From Planococcus plakortidis (GTDB lineage Bacteria; Bacillota; Bacilli; Bacillales_A; Planococcaceae), in contig NZ_CP016539.2 of the NCBI RefSeq assembly GCF_001687605.2, positions 2,200,501 to 2,264,500 of the forward strand: a stretch of 64,000 bases of DNA, read 5' to 3'. The translations under genes and the position numbers were made by a program. Under the pieces are notes generated by a model. That model saw only the letters and a list, made by a program, of their open reading frames with translations, was not told where the DNA came from and did not search any database. This document shows, piece by piece, positions 1-9,657 of the stretch. Position 1 is the stretch's first letter; each line of letters begins with the position of its first letter.

Positions 1-724
1 TCCACAATCGGCGCAGCCAACGTGGAAGCCAGGTAAGCAGCGTAGCCGACTAACGCAAGACGGAAGAATTTGAAGAAATCGGTATTGTATTTCTCAGGCA
101 GCGCAGCAAATAGTTTCGGCTTTTCATCCTGGACTTTTTCTTCAGCTGTCCCTACTGCCAAAGGCGTATAATCCGGCAATTCGTTATTGCGGTATTTCTG
201 CAGTAAATTGCGGCCTTCCCGTTTCAACATGACGGAAGTGAGTGGATAGCCCGCAAAGCCCTGGATCACATAAATGACGATGGCGAATACGGCGAGCGTT
301 GGCAGCCCCGCTGCAGTCGCCCCTTCCGACATGATCAATGCAGAGACCAACCCTCCTACAAGCGGCGGGATCGCGACGATGACCGTCTGGAAATCGAACA
401 GCAAGGTCCCGATCGCAAGTAGGAATACGACGATCCCCAAAATCCCGGACAAGGCGATCAAAATCGTGCGCCATTGCTTCTTCAATTCGTCAAGTGATAA
501 TAAGGTCCCCATATTGGTGATCAGCAAATAGATCAACAATGTCGCGACGACCGGCGGGATCCCCCGATGGTCACGATATCTTCCGGGAAGAATGTCCAAT
601 ACCCGATCAGGAACAAGACCCCACTGACAAAAATCGATGGAATCCAGGCTTTGGTACGGATGGAGATCAGTTCTCCGATAAACAGGATGAAAGCCATAAT
701 GGCCAAGGCTAACATTTGGGGCAT
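1..724 (-). pseudogene. Polytopic membrane transport-like protein, frameshifted and cut by the window edge
   Basis: The ATG at 724 follows an AGGAGAGG site and opens a hydrophobic reading frame (MPQMLALAIMAF...) that runs about 53 codons and then leaves frame at a run of five Cs (561-565; Gs on the coding strand). Adding one G restores a continuous membrane protein reading through to base 1 (...GGIPPVVATLLIYL..., then several hydrophobic segments, a charged loop near 130-200 and further membrane segments). The whole thing resembles a bacterial secondary transporter or uncharacterised YhfA-like membrane protein; I cannot name a substrate. Its 3' part lies outside the window. Either the gene is inactive or the read has a homopolymer error. 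It is divergent from the dehydrogenase gene that starts at 1065. Confidence 0.7.
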
Positions 725-863
725 TGATATTCATTCCTCTCCTAGCTTCAAAACATTATGCAATCGTAAGTTTTTTCAGAAGCTTCATAGTTTTAAGCAA
801 TAGTAGCACAGAATTTCGAGTACGGAAATAAAATTTATAGACTATTTCGAAATAATATTGAAT

Positions 864-897
864 TGAATAAACGTTCATTTTAATGTAAGCGCAACCA
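864..897. promoter_or_regulatory. Candidate operator and weak cre-like site in the 725-1064 intergenic region
   Basis: The 340-base gap between two divergent genes is AT-rich and holds no convincing ORF. It contains TGAATAAACGTTCA (864-877), with TGAA/TTCA arms as in TetR-type fatty-acid regulator operators. It also has TGTAAGCGCAACCA (884-897), which fits the CcpA cre consensus at 12 of 14 positions. Both are pattern matches only. Confidence 0.25.
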
Positions 898-1064
898 ACA
901 GCGATATATTGCGTATTTCGGTAAAAGTGAATTTTTTTCGTCATCGACTATTTTTTTGGAGGATTTTTAACCCCTTCGTTTCTCCACGGGTGCTTCACTG
1001 AAAGTTTAGACGTTTTAAAGGAGAGGTATTGACTACAAGAAGCAAAATTTAAGGAGGAATTCGG

Positions 1065-2489
1065 ATGAACGGCAAACATTATATAAATGGCGAATGGACA
1101 GATAAGGGTAACGACACGATCAAAGTCATGAACCCGGCGACCGGCGAGCAAGTCGGCACGGTGCCAAACGGCGGCGAAGCGGAAGCAACGGATGCGGTCG
1201 AAGCTGCCGCTGCGGCTTTTCCTTCCTGGTCGAAGACAACGGCCTACGAACGCGCTGACCTTTTAATGAAATGGCATGATCTCCTGTTGGAACATAAAGA
1301 AGAAGTCGGGGAAATCCTGACGAAGGAAATGGGCAAGCCGCTGAAAGAAGCGATTGGCGAAGTGGAATATTCCGCATCGTTCATTTCCTGGTTCGCGGAA
1401 GAAGGCAAACGCGTTTATGGCCGGACGATTCCTGCGAGCAAAGACGGCAAACGCATCCAAATCAATAAACAGCCAGTTGGCGTCGTCGCATCCATCACCC
1501 CATGGAATTTCCCTGCGGCCATGATGGCGCGCAAAATGGCGCCTGCCCTCGCAGCCGGCTGCACCTTCGTTTCAAAACCGGCGAAGATGACGCCTCTCAC
1601 AGCAGTCCGCATGTTCGAACTCGCAGAAGAAGCCGGGTTCCCGAAAGGCGTCATCAACTTGGTGACCGGCAGCGCTTCACAAATCGGCAAGGTGTTTACA
1701 AGCCATCCATCCGTCCGCAAGCTAACGTTCACTGGCTCCACGGAAATCGGCAAGGAATTGATGAAGCAAGGTGCGGACACAATGTTGAACCTGTCATTGG
1801 AACTTGGCGGACATGCGCCGATTATCGTTCTTGACGATGCTGACATCGACAAAGCGGTAGAAGGCGTCATGGCTTCTAAATTCCGTAACGCCGGGCAGAC
1901 GTGCGTTTGCGGCAACCGCATTTATGTGCAAGAAGGAATCGTCGATGAATTTTCCGAGAAACTTAAGCAGGCAGCCGGCCAATTAAAAGTCGGCAATGGC
2001 CTTGAAGACGGAGTGGATATCGGCCCTCTCGTCGACAAGGATGGTTATGACAAAGTAGAGCGCCACGTAAAAGATGCTGTCGATAAAGGCGCCAAAGTAC
2101 TGGTCGGCGGTGACGGACAATCGGAAAACGCTGCTTATTTCTACAACCCGACGGTTCTCGTCGATGCTTCAGAAGATATGCTCGTCATGAACGAAGAAAC
2201 GTTCGGGCCGGTTGCGCCGATCATGAGCTTCAAAACCGATGAGGAAGCGGTCAAGCTCGCGAACGACACACGCTTTGGTTTGGCTTCGTACTTCTTCACG
2301 GAAAGCATGTCACGCGGCACATTCATCGCCGAGAATCTTGAATACGGCATCGTCGGCTGGAACGACGGCCTGCCCTCCACGGCACAAGCCCCGTTCGGCG
2401 GCATGAAAGAAAGCGGCATCGGCCGGGAAGGCGGACAGGAAGGGCTGGACGCCTTCCTCGAAACCAAATATATTTCCATCAAATTGTGA
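1065..2489 (+). CDS. gabD: NAD(P)-dependent aldehyde dehydrogenase, succinate-semialdehyde dehydrogenase type
   Basis: A 474-residue member of the aldehyde dehydrogenase superfamily of normal length. Visible motifs are the Rossmann entry ITPWNFP, the cofactor loop [18 protein letters not shown], the general-base glutamate in LELGGHAP and the nucleophile cysteine in NAGQTCVC. The second cysteine two residues after the nucleophile, in TCVC, is typical of GabD-like enzymes that oxidise succinate semialdehyde to succinate. The ATG at 1065 has a strong AAGGAGG site just upstream (1051-1057). It stands alone as a single-gene unit, closed by the hairpin that follows. Substrate assignment comes from family likeness; other semialdehydes are possible. 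Confidence 0.85.
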   Translation: MNGKHYINGEWTDKGNDTIKVMNPATGEQVGTVPNGGEAEATDAVEAAAAAFPSWSKTTAYERADLLMKWHDLLLEHKEEVGEILTKEMGKPLKEAIGEVEYSASFISWFAEEGKRVYGRTIPASKDGKRIQINKQPVGVVASITPWNFPAAMMARKMAPALAAGCTFVSKPAKMTPLTAVRMFELAEEAGFPKGVINLVTGSASQIGKVFTSHPSVRKLTFTGSTEIGKELMKQGADTMLNLSLELGGHAPIIVLDDADIDKAVEGVMASKFRNAGQTCVCGNRIYVQEGIVDEFSEKLKQAAGQLKVGNGLEDGVDIGPLVDKDGYDKVERHVKDAVDKGAKVLVGGDGQSENAAYFYNPTVLVDASEDMLVMNEETFGPVAPIMSFKTDEEAVKLANDTRFGLASYFFTESMSRGTFIAENLEYGIVGWNDGLPSTAQAPFGGMKESGIGREGGQEGLDAFLETKYISIKL

Positions 2490-2496
2490 TAAATAG

Positions 2497-2531
2497 AAAA
2501 AGCTCCGGATCAGCTGATCCGGAGCTTTTTT
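2497..2531. terminator. Bidirectional intrinsic terminator between gabD and thrB
   Basis: A perfect 26-base palindrome (2501-2526, arms AGCTCCGGATCAG/CTGATCCGGAGCT) has T or A tracts on both sides. It serves the rightward dehydrogenase and the leftward thr operon, and touches the thrB stop codon at 2530. Confidence 0.92.
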
Positions 2532-3435
2532 ATGCCACTGTTTCATATGATTTGGTGCCGATACGGGCCGGCTTCATCGCCATGCTTTCATAATGAGGGA
2601 ACAACTGGCCGAGCGATGTGGCGAGACGCTGCTCTTCTCCTGAAGGAACCGGGATGAAAAGAGATGGGCCCGCTCCACTAATCGCATATCCATAGGCGCC
2701 AAGTTTGCGGCACGCTTCACCGATCTCCTGGAAATCCGGGAAACGGTTTTGGCGATACGGCTGATGGAACGTGTCTTTGCTCATGAGCTTGCCGGCTTTT
2801 TTCCAGTCGCCACACACCATCGCTGCAGAAAGTACATTGGCCGCTGCACTTCCACGGATACTTTCAGCGTGTGGAAGCTGCTCAGGCAACAGGCTTCTGG
2901 ACTCTTCCGTAAGGAACATTTCCTGGGGAATCAATAGCACGACCCCGATATCGACTTGTTCGACGTGTACGGTCTCGATCTGCTCTTCATCATAATAGGA
3001 AATTGTCAGCCCCCCAAGCAGTGAAGCGGAGATATTATCCGGATGGCCTTCCATCTCCGTGCCGATTTGTACTTTCTCCTGGTCAGACATATGCAAATCA
3101 AGCAAACGATTGGCCAGTTCAATACCTGCAGCGATAGCCGATGCGCTGCTGCCGAGCCCCCGCCCGAGCGGGATATCCGTTTCGATTTCCAGTTTGGCTG
3201 GCGGCAGCTCTTTGCCGTAAGCGGCCGCGGTGCGTTCAGCCGCCTGCAGGATCAAATTATTTTCAGTGCCCGACAAATGGGCGTATTCCGGTGTTTTATA
3301 GTCAAGCTGCCACGAATCGGCAGGCGACACATGAATATTCAAATGGAGATCCAGGGCAAGGCCGATGGAATCGAATCCGGGGCCTAAGTTGGCAGTGGAT
3401 GCAGGTACTGCGATCGAAAATTCTTTACCGCTCAT
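2530..3435 (-). CDS. thrB: Homoserine kinase
   Basis: Phosphorylates homoserine with ATP to give O-phosphohomoserine, the substrate of threonine synthase. It is a GHMP kinase: the N-terminal [13 protein letters not shown] strand and the phosphate-binding loop [11 protein letters not shown] are clear, and [10 protein letters not shown] is the third GHMP motif. I chose the ATG at 3435 (MSGKEFS), which has GGAGGT six bases upstream. An upstream in-frame codon at 3465 lies inside thrC and has no better site. The start overlaps the thrC stop as ATGA, so translation is probably coupled. Last gene of hom-thrC-thrB. Confidence 0.95.
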   Translation of the reverse strand: MSGKEFSIAVPASTANLGPGFDSIGLALDLHLNIHVSPADSWQLDYKTPEYAHLSGTENNLILQAAERTAAAYGKELPPAKLEIETDIPLGRGLGSSASAIAAGIELANRLLDLHMSDQEKVQIGTEMEGHPDNISASLLGGLTISYYDEEQIETVHVEQVDIGVVLLIPQEMFLTEESRSLLPEQLPHAESIRGSAAANVLSAAMVCGDWKKAGKLMSKDTFHQPYRQNRFPDFQEIGEACRKLGAYGYAISGAGPSLFIPVPSGEEQRLATSLGQLFPHYESMAMKPARIGTKSYETVA

Positions 3436-4493
3436 ACTTTGACCTCCTTTTTTAACTCCTCCCAAAACTGTTCCATGTTTGCCGCTTCGAGCATGCCGTC
3501 TTGCTTGCTCACTTCGATGGCTGTCGCTGGGTCTTTCAAACCGTTCCCTGTCAATACACAGACGACAGTCGACCCTTTTTTGATGTGGCCGTCTTCGACT
3601 TGTTTTTTCAGGCCGGCAATCGATGCGCAGGATGCCGGTTCCGCAAAAACGCCCTCTGTCTTGGCGAGCAGCTGATACGCCTCAAGGATTTTGTCATCGC
3701 TTCTCGCAAGGATCGTACCTTGCGATTCATCGAGTGCATTAAGTGCCAATTGCCAGCTGGCCGGGTTGCCGATGCGGATCGCCGTCGCGACCGTTTCAGG
3801 CTGCTCGACTACTTTGTTCTGGACAATCGGCGAAGCGCCTTCTGCCTGGACGCCGAGCAGTTCAGGGCGTTTTTCGCCAGTGCGTTCTGCATATTCAGTA
3901 AAGCCTTTCCAAGCGGCCGAAATATTGCCGGCATTGCCGACAGGCAGCGCGAACAGGTCCGGCACTTTCCCGAGCTGTTCGATCACTTCGAAAGCGATGG
4001 TCTTCTGGCCCTCTAAGCGGTACGGGTTGACTGAGTTGACGAGTGCGATGCCTGGGGATTTGCCGATTTCACGGACCATTTCCAAGGCTTCGTCAAAATT
4101 GCCTTTGATCTCCAAAATTTCCGCGCCGTACATTTTCGCCTGCGCCAGCTTGCCAAGCGCGATGCGCCCTTCCGGAATGACGACAATCGTCCGCATGCCG
4201 GCTCTTGCGCCGTACGCAGCGGCCGAAGCCGATGTGTTTCCTGTAGATGCACAAACCAGGACGCTCTTGCCTTCTTCTTTCGCCTTGGCGACTGCCATGA
4301 CCATGCCGCGGTCTTTAAAAGAACCGGTGGGGTTGGCGCCTTCGATTTTGGCATAGACCTCGATGCCCCAATCAGCAGACAATTTCTCGAGATGGATCAG
4401 CGGTGTGTTGCCTTCTTGCAAAGTCAGTTGAGGTGTAGCTTCCGTCACCGGCAGCCACTCTTTATATTGTTCGATCAGTCCAGGCCATCTCAT
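3432..4493 (-). CDS. thrC: Threonine synthase
   Basis: A 353-residue PLP enzyme that converts O-phosphohomoserine to threonine and phosphate. The PLP lysine is in [10 protein letters not shown] near residue 60, the phosphate-binding loop is [14 protein letters not shown], and [19 protein letters not shown] is the substrate region. The length is that of the short Bacillus-type enzyme. Its ATG overlaps the hom stop (ATGA, 4490-4493) and its stop overlaps the thrB start, so the three genes form one tightly coupled transcript. Confidence 0.95.
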   Translation of the reverse strand: MRWPGLIEQYKEWLPVTEATPQLTLQEGNTPLIHLEKLSADWGIEVYAKIEGANPTGSFKDRGMVMAVAKAKEEGKSVLVCASTGNTSASAAAYGARAGMRTIVVIPEGRIALGKLAQAKMYGAEILEIKGNFDEALEMVREIGKSPGIALVNSVNPYRLEGQKTIAFEVIEQLGKVPDLFALPVGNAGNISAAWKGFTEYAERTGEKRPELLGVQAEGASPIVQNKVVEQPETVATAIRIGNPASWQLALNALDESQGTILARSDDKILEAYQLLAKTEGVFAEPASCASIAGLKKQVEDGHIKKGSTVVCVLTGNGLKDPATAIEVSKQDGMLEAANMEQFWEELKKEVKV

Positions 4494-5788
4494 GCTGCAT
4501 CCTCCCCTTCAATGCGGTAATGGCTGATGAGGCTTGCCATTCCTTCAAGTTCTTTCAAGACATCCAAATGCTGCTGGCGGGAAATTTCATGTGTTTTTAA
4601 AATGAGTTCCGCTTTTCCTTCAGTTTCATTTGTTCCTGGATTCTGTACGATCGATTGGATACTTGCACCGTGTTTGCTGTAGATGGCGCTCACTTTGGAT
4701 AATACACCGACGACATCATCCACCAGCAAGCGATGGAAATACTTTGAGCAGCTTTTATCCGCCGGCTTGATGACGCGTTCGTGCTGTGCTGCGTGTTCAC
4801 GTTTTCCGTTCACCCCGAGAAGCAAGTTTCTGCACGCTGCGATGATATCGGATACGACGGATGTCGCTGTCGGCAATGAGCCTGCCCCCGGCCCATAAAG
4901 CATCGTTTCCCCAACTGCATCGCCGTAGATATAAACGGCATTGAATTCGTTATTGACCGAAGCCAAAGGATGGCTGTTCGCCAGGAAAATCGGTTCAACC
5001 GAAACATCGATGCCGTCTTCATCCTTTGTCGAAGAGCCGACCATTTTCATCGTATAGCCCAAGCTTTCGCCCATCTCTACATCGCCATCCTTGATGGTCT
5101 CCATGCCGCGGATATTGACATCATCCAACTTTACTTCTGTTGAGTAAGCGAGCGATGACAAGATGACCATTTTGCGCGCTGCATCAAGGCCGCCGACATC
5201 CGCGGTCGGGTCAGCTTCCGCAAATCCGAGTTCGGTCGCTTCGGCGAGTGCGTCTTCATAGCTTTTCTTTTCCTGCTTCATTTTTGTCAGGATGAAGTTC
5301 GTTGTGCCATTGACGATCCCCATCATGCTTGAGATGCGGTCGGAAGCGAGCCCGTCTTCAAGCGTCCGGATAATCGGGATGCCGCCGGCTACACTCGCTT
5401 CATAGAATAGATCACATTTCTCGTCATCTGCCATTTTCAATAGATCATGGCCGTATTCTGCCATGACGTCTTTATTCGCAGTCACGACTTGTTTGCCTGA
5501 TTTCAACGCCTGTTCCATCGCGGCTCTTGCGCCTTCGATGCCGCCCATCACTTCTACGATTATATCGAGGGAAGAATCATTCAAGATTTCTTCAATATCC
5601 GTCGTGAAGACATTCGGATCGAGGTCCGATATCCGGTCTTTCCCGGCATCACGCACCAATACTTTTTGGATCGTGACTTTGGCGCCGAGTTTATGCTGAA
5701 GATCTTCCTGGTGCTGCTGGATGATCTTTGCCACGCCGCTTCCTACTGTCCCGAAACCTAATAATCCGATTGAAATTTCATTTTTCAT
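4490..5788 (-). CDS. hom: Homoserine dehydrogenase with C-terminal ACT domain
   Basis: Reduces aspartate semialdehyde to homoserine, the branch point to threonine and methionine. The N-terminal dinucleotide site is [11 protein letters not shown], followed by VTANKD and [10 protein letters not shown] of the catalytic domain. The last ~80 residues form a probable ACT domain ([16 protein letters not shown]) that would confer threonine feedback. I chose the ATG at 5788 (MKNEISI), with GGGAGGA seven to eight bases upstream, over the in-frame codon at 5815, whose upstream sequence has no ribosome site. First gene of the thr operon, divergent from the aspartokinase. Confidence 0.95.
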   Translation of the reverse strand: MKNEISIGLLGFGTVGSGVAKIIQQHQEDLQHKLGAKVTIQKVLVRDAGKDRISDLDPNVFTTDIEEILNDSSLDIIVEVMGGIEGARAAMEQALKSGKQVVTANKDVMAEYGHDLLKMADDEKCDLFYEASVAGGIPIIRTLEDGLASDRISSMMGIVNGTTNFILTKMKQEKKSYEDALAEATELGFAEADPTADVGGLDAARKMVILSSLAYSTEVKLDDVNIRGMETIKDGDVEMGESLGYTMKMVGSSTKDEDGIDVSVEPIFLANSHPLASVNNEFNAVYIYGDAVGETMLYGPGAGSLPTATSVVSDIIAACRNLLLGVNGKREHAAQHERVIKPADKSCSKYFHRLLVDDVVGVLSKVSAIYSKHGASIQSIVQNPGTNETEGKAELILKTHEISRQQHLDVLKELEGMASLISHYRIEGEDAA

Positions 5789-5916
5789 TGACGATTCCTC
5801 CCATGGTGTGTACACTGTGAAAAAACAGCTGTTTTTGTCATAGAGACATTATAGTATTATATTTTAGTGAAAACAACCCTTTTCACAGACTATTAAAAAA
5901 GATGGGACTTGATAGG
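5789..5916. promoter_or_regulatory. Divergent control region between hom and the aspartokinase gene
   Basis: The region holds a 16-base palindrome AAAAACAGCTGTTTTT (5820-5835). Around it is a wider inverted pair, TGTGAAAA (5817-5824) and TTTTCACA (5880-5887). A rightward promoter is plausible at TTGTCA (5835-5840) and TATATT (5858-5863) with 17-base spacing, so the palindrome abuts its -35. In B. subtilis the MocR-type repressor ThrR acts on hom and thrD promoters. That the same control acts here is inference. Confidence 0.55.
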
Positions 5917-7284
5917 ATGAAAGTATGCAAATTCGGTGGAACTTCAGTCGCTAGCGCGCAGCAAATCAGAAAAGTCGCAAGCATCATCAAAGCGGACCCG
6001 GCACGCCGGATTGTGGTCGTCTCAGCCCCGGGCAAGCGCTACGGCGGGGATGTCAAAGTGACCGACCTATTGATCCGACTCGCGTCCGCCGCATTAATGG
6101 GCGAAGCAATCCAGCAGCCCTTGCAGGCAGTCATCGACCGTTACACGGAAATCGCGGATGAACTCGGGCTCGACCGGGAGATCATCGACATCATCCGTGC
6201 CGATCTCTCAGACCGCCTGCGTGCAGACAGCGGCCAGCATGATTTGTATATCGACTCGATCAAAGCGGCAGGGGAAGACAATACAGCGAAACTGATCGCT
6301 GCTTACTTCATGTCCATCGGAATGCAGGCGGAATACGTCAATCCGTATAAAGCTGGCTTGTTCGTCAATGATCCCCCGGAACGCGCACAAGCCTTGCCGG
6401 AGTCCTACAGCCAACTTGCCGCTTTAAGCGACAAGCCATCGATTACCGTGTTCCCCGGTTTTTTCGCTTACACAACATCCGGCATGCTCCGGACATTCGA
6501 CCGCGGTGGCTCTGACATCACTGGTTCCATCCTTGCAGCTGCCGTAAAGGCTGAGCTGTATGAGAATTTTACCGATGTTGACTGTGTGTTTGCCGCCAAT
6601 CCCCAAGTCGTCGACAACCCAGTGGAAATCGAGCAGATGACTTACCGTGAAATGCGTGAACTGTCCTACGCAGGATTTGCCGTCCTACACGATGAAGCCT
6701 TGATGCCTGCCTACCGGGCGTCCGTGCCGCTGTGCATCCGCAATACCAATAATCCGTCAGCGCCAGGCACGATGATCGTTGCGGAACGCGCCGATTCCCC
6801 GCGCCCTGTGACCGGGATCTCGGCGGACAGCGGTTTCTCTACTTTATATGTCGGCAAGTACTTGATGAACCGCGAAGTCGGATTCGGCCGTAAATTGCTG
6901 CAAATTTTGGAAGAAGAAGAAATCTCTTACGAGCACATCCCATCAGGTATCGATAATCTCTCCGTCATCCTTAGAAGCCATCAGCTCGATGAGAACAAGG
7001 AACAGCGCATCATCGAACGGGTGAAGAACGAACTCCAGGCGGACGATGTGCATATCCGCAATGATTTCTCGATGATCGTGTTGGTGGGCGAAGGCATGAA
7101 CAATAATAAAGGCCTGACTGCCCGTGCGGCTGCAGCATTTGCACGCACTAACGTCAATATCGAGATGATCAACCAGGGATCTTCCGAAGTCAGTTTGGTG
7201 TTTGGCATCCTGAAAGAAGACGAAGGAAAGATCCTCAATGAACTGTACAAGGAATTTTTCGCACCGGCGCTGGTCGGCCAGTAA
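5917..7284 (+). CDS. thrD: Aspartate kinase (aspartokinase III type, YclM/ThrD family)
   Basis: Phosphorylates aspartate, the first step to lysine, methionine and threonine. KFGGTSVAS at the N-terminus is the kinase signature. FDRGGSDITGSI and ELYENFTDVDC follow in the catalytic domain, and two ACT domains lie at the C-terminus (IEMINQGSSEVS). It matches the B. subtilis YclM layout of about 455 residues. The ATG at 5917 (MKVCKFGG) gives the family-typical N-terminus; an in-frame ATG at 5902 would add five residues. Neither has a strong ribosome site, so the start is not certain. It is transcribed away from hom-thrC-thrB, so the two units together encode most of the aspartate-to-threonine route. 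Confidence 0.92.
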   Translation: MKVCKFGGTSVASAQQIRKVASIIKADPARRIVVVSAPGKRYGGDVKVTDLLIRLASAALMGEAIQQPLQAVIDRYTEIADELGLDREIIDIIRADLSDRLRADSGQHDLYIDSIKAAGEDNTAKLIAAYFMSIGMQAEYVNPYKAGLFVNDPPERAQALPESYSQLAALSDKPSITVFPGFFAYTTSGMLRTFDRGGSDITGSILAAAVKAELYENFTDVDCVFAANPQVVDNPVEIEQMTYREMRELSYAGFAVLHDEALMPAYRASVPLCIRNTNNPSAPGTMIVAERADSPRPVTGISADSGFSTLYVGKYLMNREVGFGRKLLQILEEEEISYEHIPSGIDNLSVILRSHQLDENKEQRIIERVKNELQADDVHIRNDFSMIVLVGEGMNNNKGLTARAAAAFARTNVNIEMINQGSSEVSLVFGILKEDEGKILNELYKEFFAPALVGQ

Positions 7285-7298
7285 TATTCCATTTATCA

Positions 7299-7344
7299 AA
7301 AAGACGAAGCACAAGGCGGCTGGCCTTGTGCTTCGTCTTTTTTC
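7299..7344. terminator. Intrinsic terminator after the aspartokinase gene
   Basis: A 17-base-pair stem (7300-7316 with 7324-7340, inner arm GAAGCACAAGG) closes a 7-base loop and is followed by TTTTTT. It is A-rich on the left, so it can also stop the leftward cupin transcript. Confidence 0.92.
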
Positions 7345-7351
7345 GCTTGCT

Positions 7352-7849
7352 TCAAGCCTTCCATTCTGAAAGCAATGGCCCCGTCTCACCATAAACCGGG
7401 TCGCTCTCCGGACGCGGCGTATTTCGGATATCCTCCAATACATATGGCCGCTCGCCCGGCTCACCCGTTTTCAGATTGTATTCCACTCCGCCTGGATAGG
7501 CGCCCACGATGCGGAAGTCATCGCTTGCCAACAATCGTTTATGCCCCGTCCCAGCCGGCAACACGCAGACGTCTCCAGCCTTCACGTCCACTTCTTTTCC
7601 CGTTTCACCGCCAAGTTTTAAGCGGGCCGACCCGCTTACCACTCCGAGCGCTTCATGTGTATTGCTATGGTAATGGTGGTAATCGAATACGCCGCCTTGC
7701 CACGTATTGCCCCAGCCATGCTGCTCGAAAACCAGCTGGATGCGCTCTGCTTTCCCGCGGAATGCAGCGGGATAGAAAACTACCGGAAGTTCCGGGTTAT
7801 TCGGGATGGTGCCGTCATCTTTAAAATGGAAAAACTGTGCATCTGCCAT
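7352..7849 (-). CDS. Cupin-domain protein of the YjlB family
   Basis: A 165-residue single-domain protein. The cupin metal-site pattern is visible as HHYHSNTHE followed by GVVSGSARL, and the second cupin motif as GDVCVLPAGTGH. B. subtilis YjlB is a similar uncharacterised cupin. The ATG at 7849 has AAAGGAG upstream. It lies 49 bases after the M20 deacylase gene on the same strand, so it may be the last gene of that transcript. No enzymatic function can be claimed; a metal-binding sugar or acid isomerase or a sensor are both possible. Confidence 0.8.
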   Translation of the reverse strand: MADAQFFHFKDDGTIPNNPELPVVFYPAAFRGKAERIQLVFEQHGWGNTWQGGVFDYHHYHSNTHEALGVVSGSARLKLGGETGKEVDVKAGDVCVLPAGTGHKRLLASDDFRIVGAYPGGVEYNLKTGEPGERPYVLEDIRNTPRPESDPVYGETGPLLSEWKA

Positions 7850-7898
7850 GCCGATCAGCTCCTTTGCCTTTCTTTACCCGGCACGCTTCCGTTTATGC

Positions 7899-9518
7899 CT
7901 ATTTACTCGACAACACCGGCGTAAACTGGGTCAGCAGCAAATCTTCCAGCAATACTGGCAGCTCTTCGAAGGCGCTTTTTCGGTTCAGGCGTTCTGTGCG
8001 CTGATGCGCGTCACGCCCGAATGGCCCGACATTCAATACCGGTGCCTGGAGTTTTCCCATCGCTTCGAATGGAATGCCGTAACTTCTGCCGTAGACCGGG
8101 GTATTTTGTTCGTACGTCTGCCAGCCCTCGTTCTGGTCCCGGAAATTGACATAGCTCAAATCGGAAATGCCATTGAAATAATGGCCTTGCTTCACTTCCA
8201 GGCCGAAGCGTTCAAGTGCCGTCTCCTGTACTTGCCGGATGCATTCCTGGACGAGCTGTGAATCGCTTGAATTGACCGGCGGATAATAGGGCGGCGCAAA
8301 CAGCAAGATGACCGCCGGCGTCAGTTCGTGGCACTGGATCAATAATTGGTCTGTAATGGCGTGGGACTGTTCGCGTACGTCGTGGTCCACATCTTCTGTG
8401 ACATTCGACATGATCTGCTCAACCGTTTTTTCGCCCAATTTTTCCAGCGCATATTCCTTCAGCTCTTCAAAGCGGAAAACTTTCACTTCGTCGACCGGCT
8501 CGATGCCTTCACGCGTGCACATCTCGACGTAATCTCGGCTCATTTTATGGAGCGCTTCACGCGCTGTTTCCTCAAACAATTGCATCGTTTCTTCCGCATT
8601 GCGTTCGAGCAGGAACACATTGAACATGGATACTGCACGGTAAGGCGTCTGGGCAGAATATTCCATCTTGACGTCGCGCTGCAGGACCGTGACCGGCAGC
8701 GGGGATGTTTCATCGTAAAGCGTCTCGCGGAATTTAGGGTTCCAGCTCATTTCCTGGGTCAAATAGGAAGCCATATAATTCGATGTCAGCCCGCTGAGCG
8801 GTTCCCCGACATGGGTTTCTTTCCCGTAGAACAAGGCGCTCGGCATGATTTTCCCGATGCTGCCGCTGTAAACCTTGAAATCACTTTCTTTCGGGTCCTG
8901 GGCGAATACCGGTTCGCCGTTCAAGAACAAGGAATAGCTGAGTTTGTGCGTTTCCGCTAATTCCAGCAAAAACGGCACGGCATGGCGCATGCCGTTCGAA
9001 TTGACTTCCTCATCCGGCACCGTCAACAGCAGAAGATTGACCGGCCATTGTTCCGTCGATGCCTTTTCAAGCAAGGCCATATGCAATGCGAGCCCCGCTT
9101 TCATGTCCATCGTACCGCGGCCGAACAAATAATTGCCCGATTCCAAATCAGCCAAAGCCTCTTCAGTGAGCATTTCCTTCCGGTCATGGAGCGCACGCGT
9201 CAAAAGACGTGGGCTTGAAGCGAGCGGACGCAAAACACCGTAATCTTCTGTCGATACGGTATCGAAATGGCTGATCAGAACGACCGTATCCACAGCTTCG
9301 TCGTGTTTATAGAGCGCAGTCAGGAACGTACGGCCCCAGTTCACTTCGCCTAGCGCCAATTGATCGGGATGCTGTTTAAAATAATCCAATTCCCCCAACA
9401 GGCCTTTTAATTTCACCGGGAATTCCGCTTCGCCTTGTGTCAGGTAAATACTTTCCCAGCTGACCAGCTCGCACAGCAAATCCTCTAATTTTTCCGGTGT
9501 GTCCCAGAAACGCTCCAT
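7899..9518 (-). CDS. M20-family metallopeptidase / N-deacylase, RocB-like
   Basis: About 540 residues. The M20 zinc motifs are LISHFDTVST (first histidine ligand), FGRGTMDMKAG (bridging aspartate) and PDEEVNSNG (catalytic glutamate pair). Length and order fit the RocB-like branch, which in B. subtilis acts in arginine and ornithine breakdown. I chose the ATG at 9518 (MERFWDTPEK), with AAAGGA nine bases upstream; the open frame extends 57 bases further but without a site. It lies 140 bases after patA with a weak hairpin between. It may release amino acids from N-acyl forms for the neighbouring aminotransferase, which is inference. Confidence 0.8.
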   Translation of the reverse strand: MERFWDTPEKLEDLLCELVSWESIYLTQGEAEFPVKLKGLLGELDYFKQHPDQLALGEVNWGRTFLTALYKHDEAVDTVVLISHFDTVSTEDYGVLRPLASSPRLLTRALHDRKEMLTEEALADLESGNYLFGRGTMDMKAGLALHMALLEKASTEQWPVNLLLLTVPDEEVNSNGMRHAVPFLLELAETHKLSYSLFLNGEPVFAQDPKESDFKVYSGSIGKIMPSALFYGKETHVGEPLSGLTSNYMASYLTQEMSWNPKFRETLYDETSPLPVTVLQRDVKMEYSAQTPYRAVSMFNVFLLERNAEETMQLFEETAREALHKMSRDYVEMCTREGIEPVDEVKVFRFEELKEYALEKLGEKTVEQIMSNVTEDVDHDVREQSHAITDQLLIQCHELTPAVILLFAPPYYPPVNSSDSQLVQECIRQVQETALERFGLEVKQGHYFNGISDLSYVNFRDQNEGWQTYEQNTPVYGRSYGIPFEAMGKLQAPVLNVGPFGRDAHQRTERLNRKSAFEELPVLLEDLLLTQFTPVLSSK

Positions 9519-9605
9519 GTAGACCAATCCTTTCCTTTTCCAATTATGTTGAGCATAAGATGTGTAGTTAAGCAAAAAATTCCGTATATATCTGTAACTA
9601 GCGTA

Positions 9606-9638
9606 AACAGCCCGGGCGCCAATTCACCGCGGGCTGTT
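9606..9638 (-). terminator. Weak hairpin between patA and the M20 gene
   Basis: AACAGCCCG (9606-9614) pairs with CGGGCTGTT (9630-9638) around a 15-base loop. Only three T residues follow on the minus strand, so termination is probably partial. Confidence 0.45.
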
Positions 9639-9657
9639 CAAGGCTGCTGGCACTAGT

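Noticed and set aside
1415-1921. A 168-codon minus-strand frame inside gabD
   Set aside because: Antisense to conserved aldehyde dehydrogenase motifs, no ribosome site.
8346-8960. A 204-codon plus-strand frame inside the M20 gene
   Set aside because: Antisense to zinc-ligand motifs; no ribosome site.
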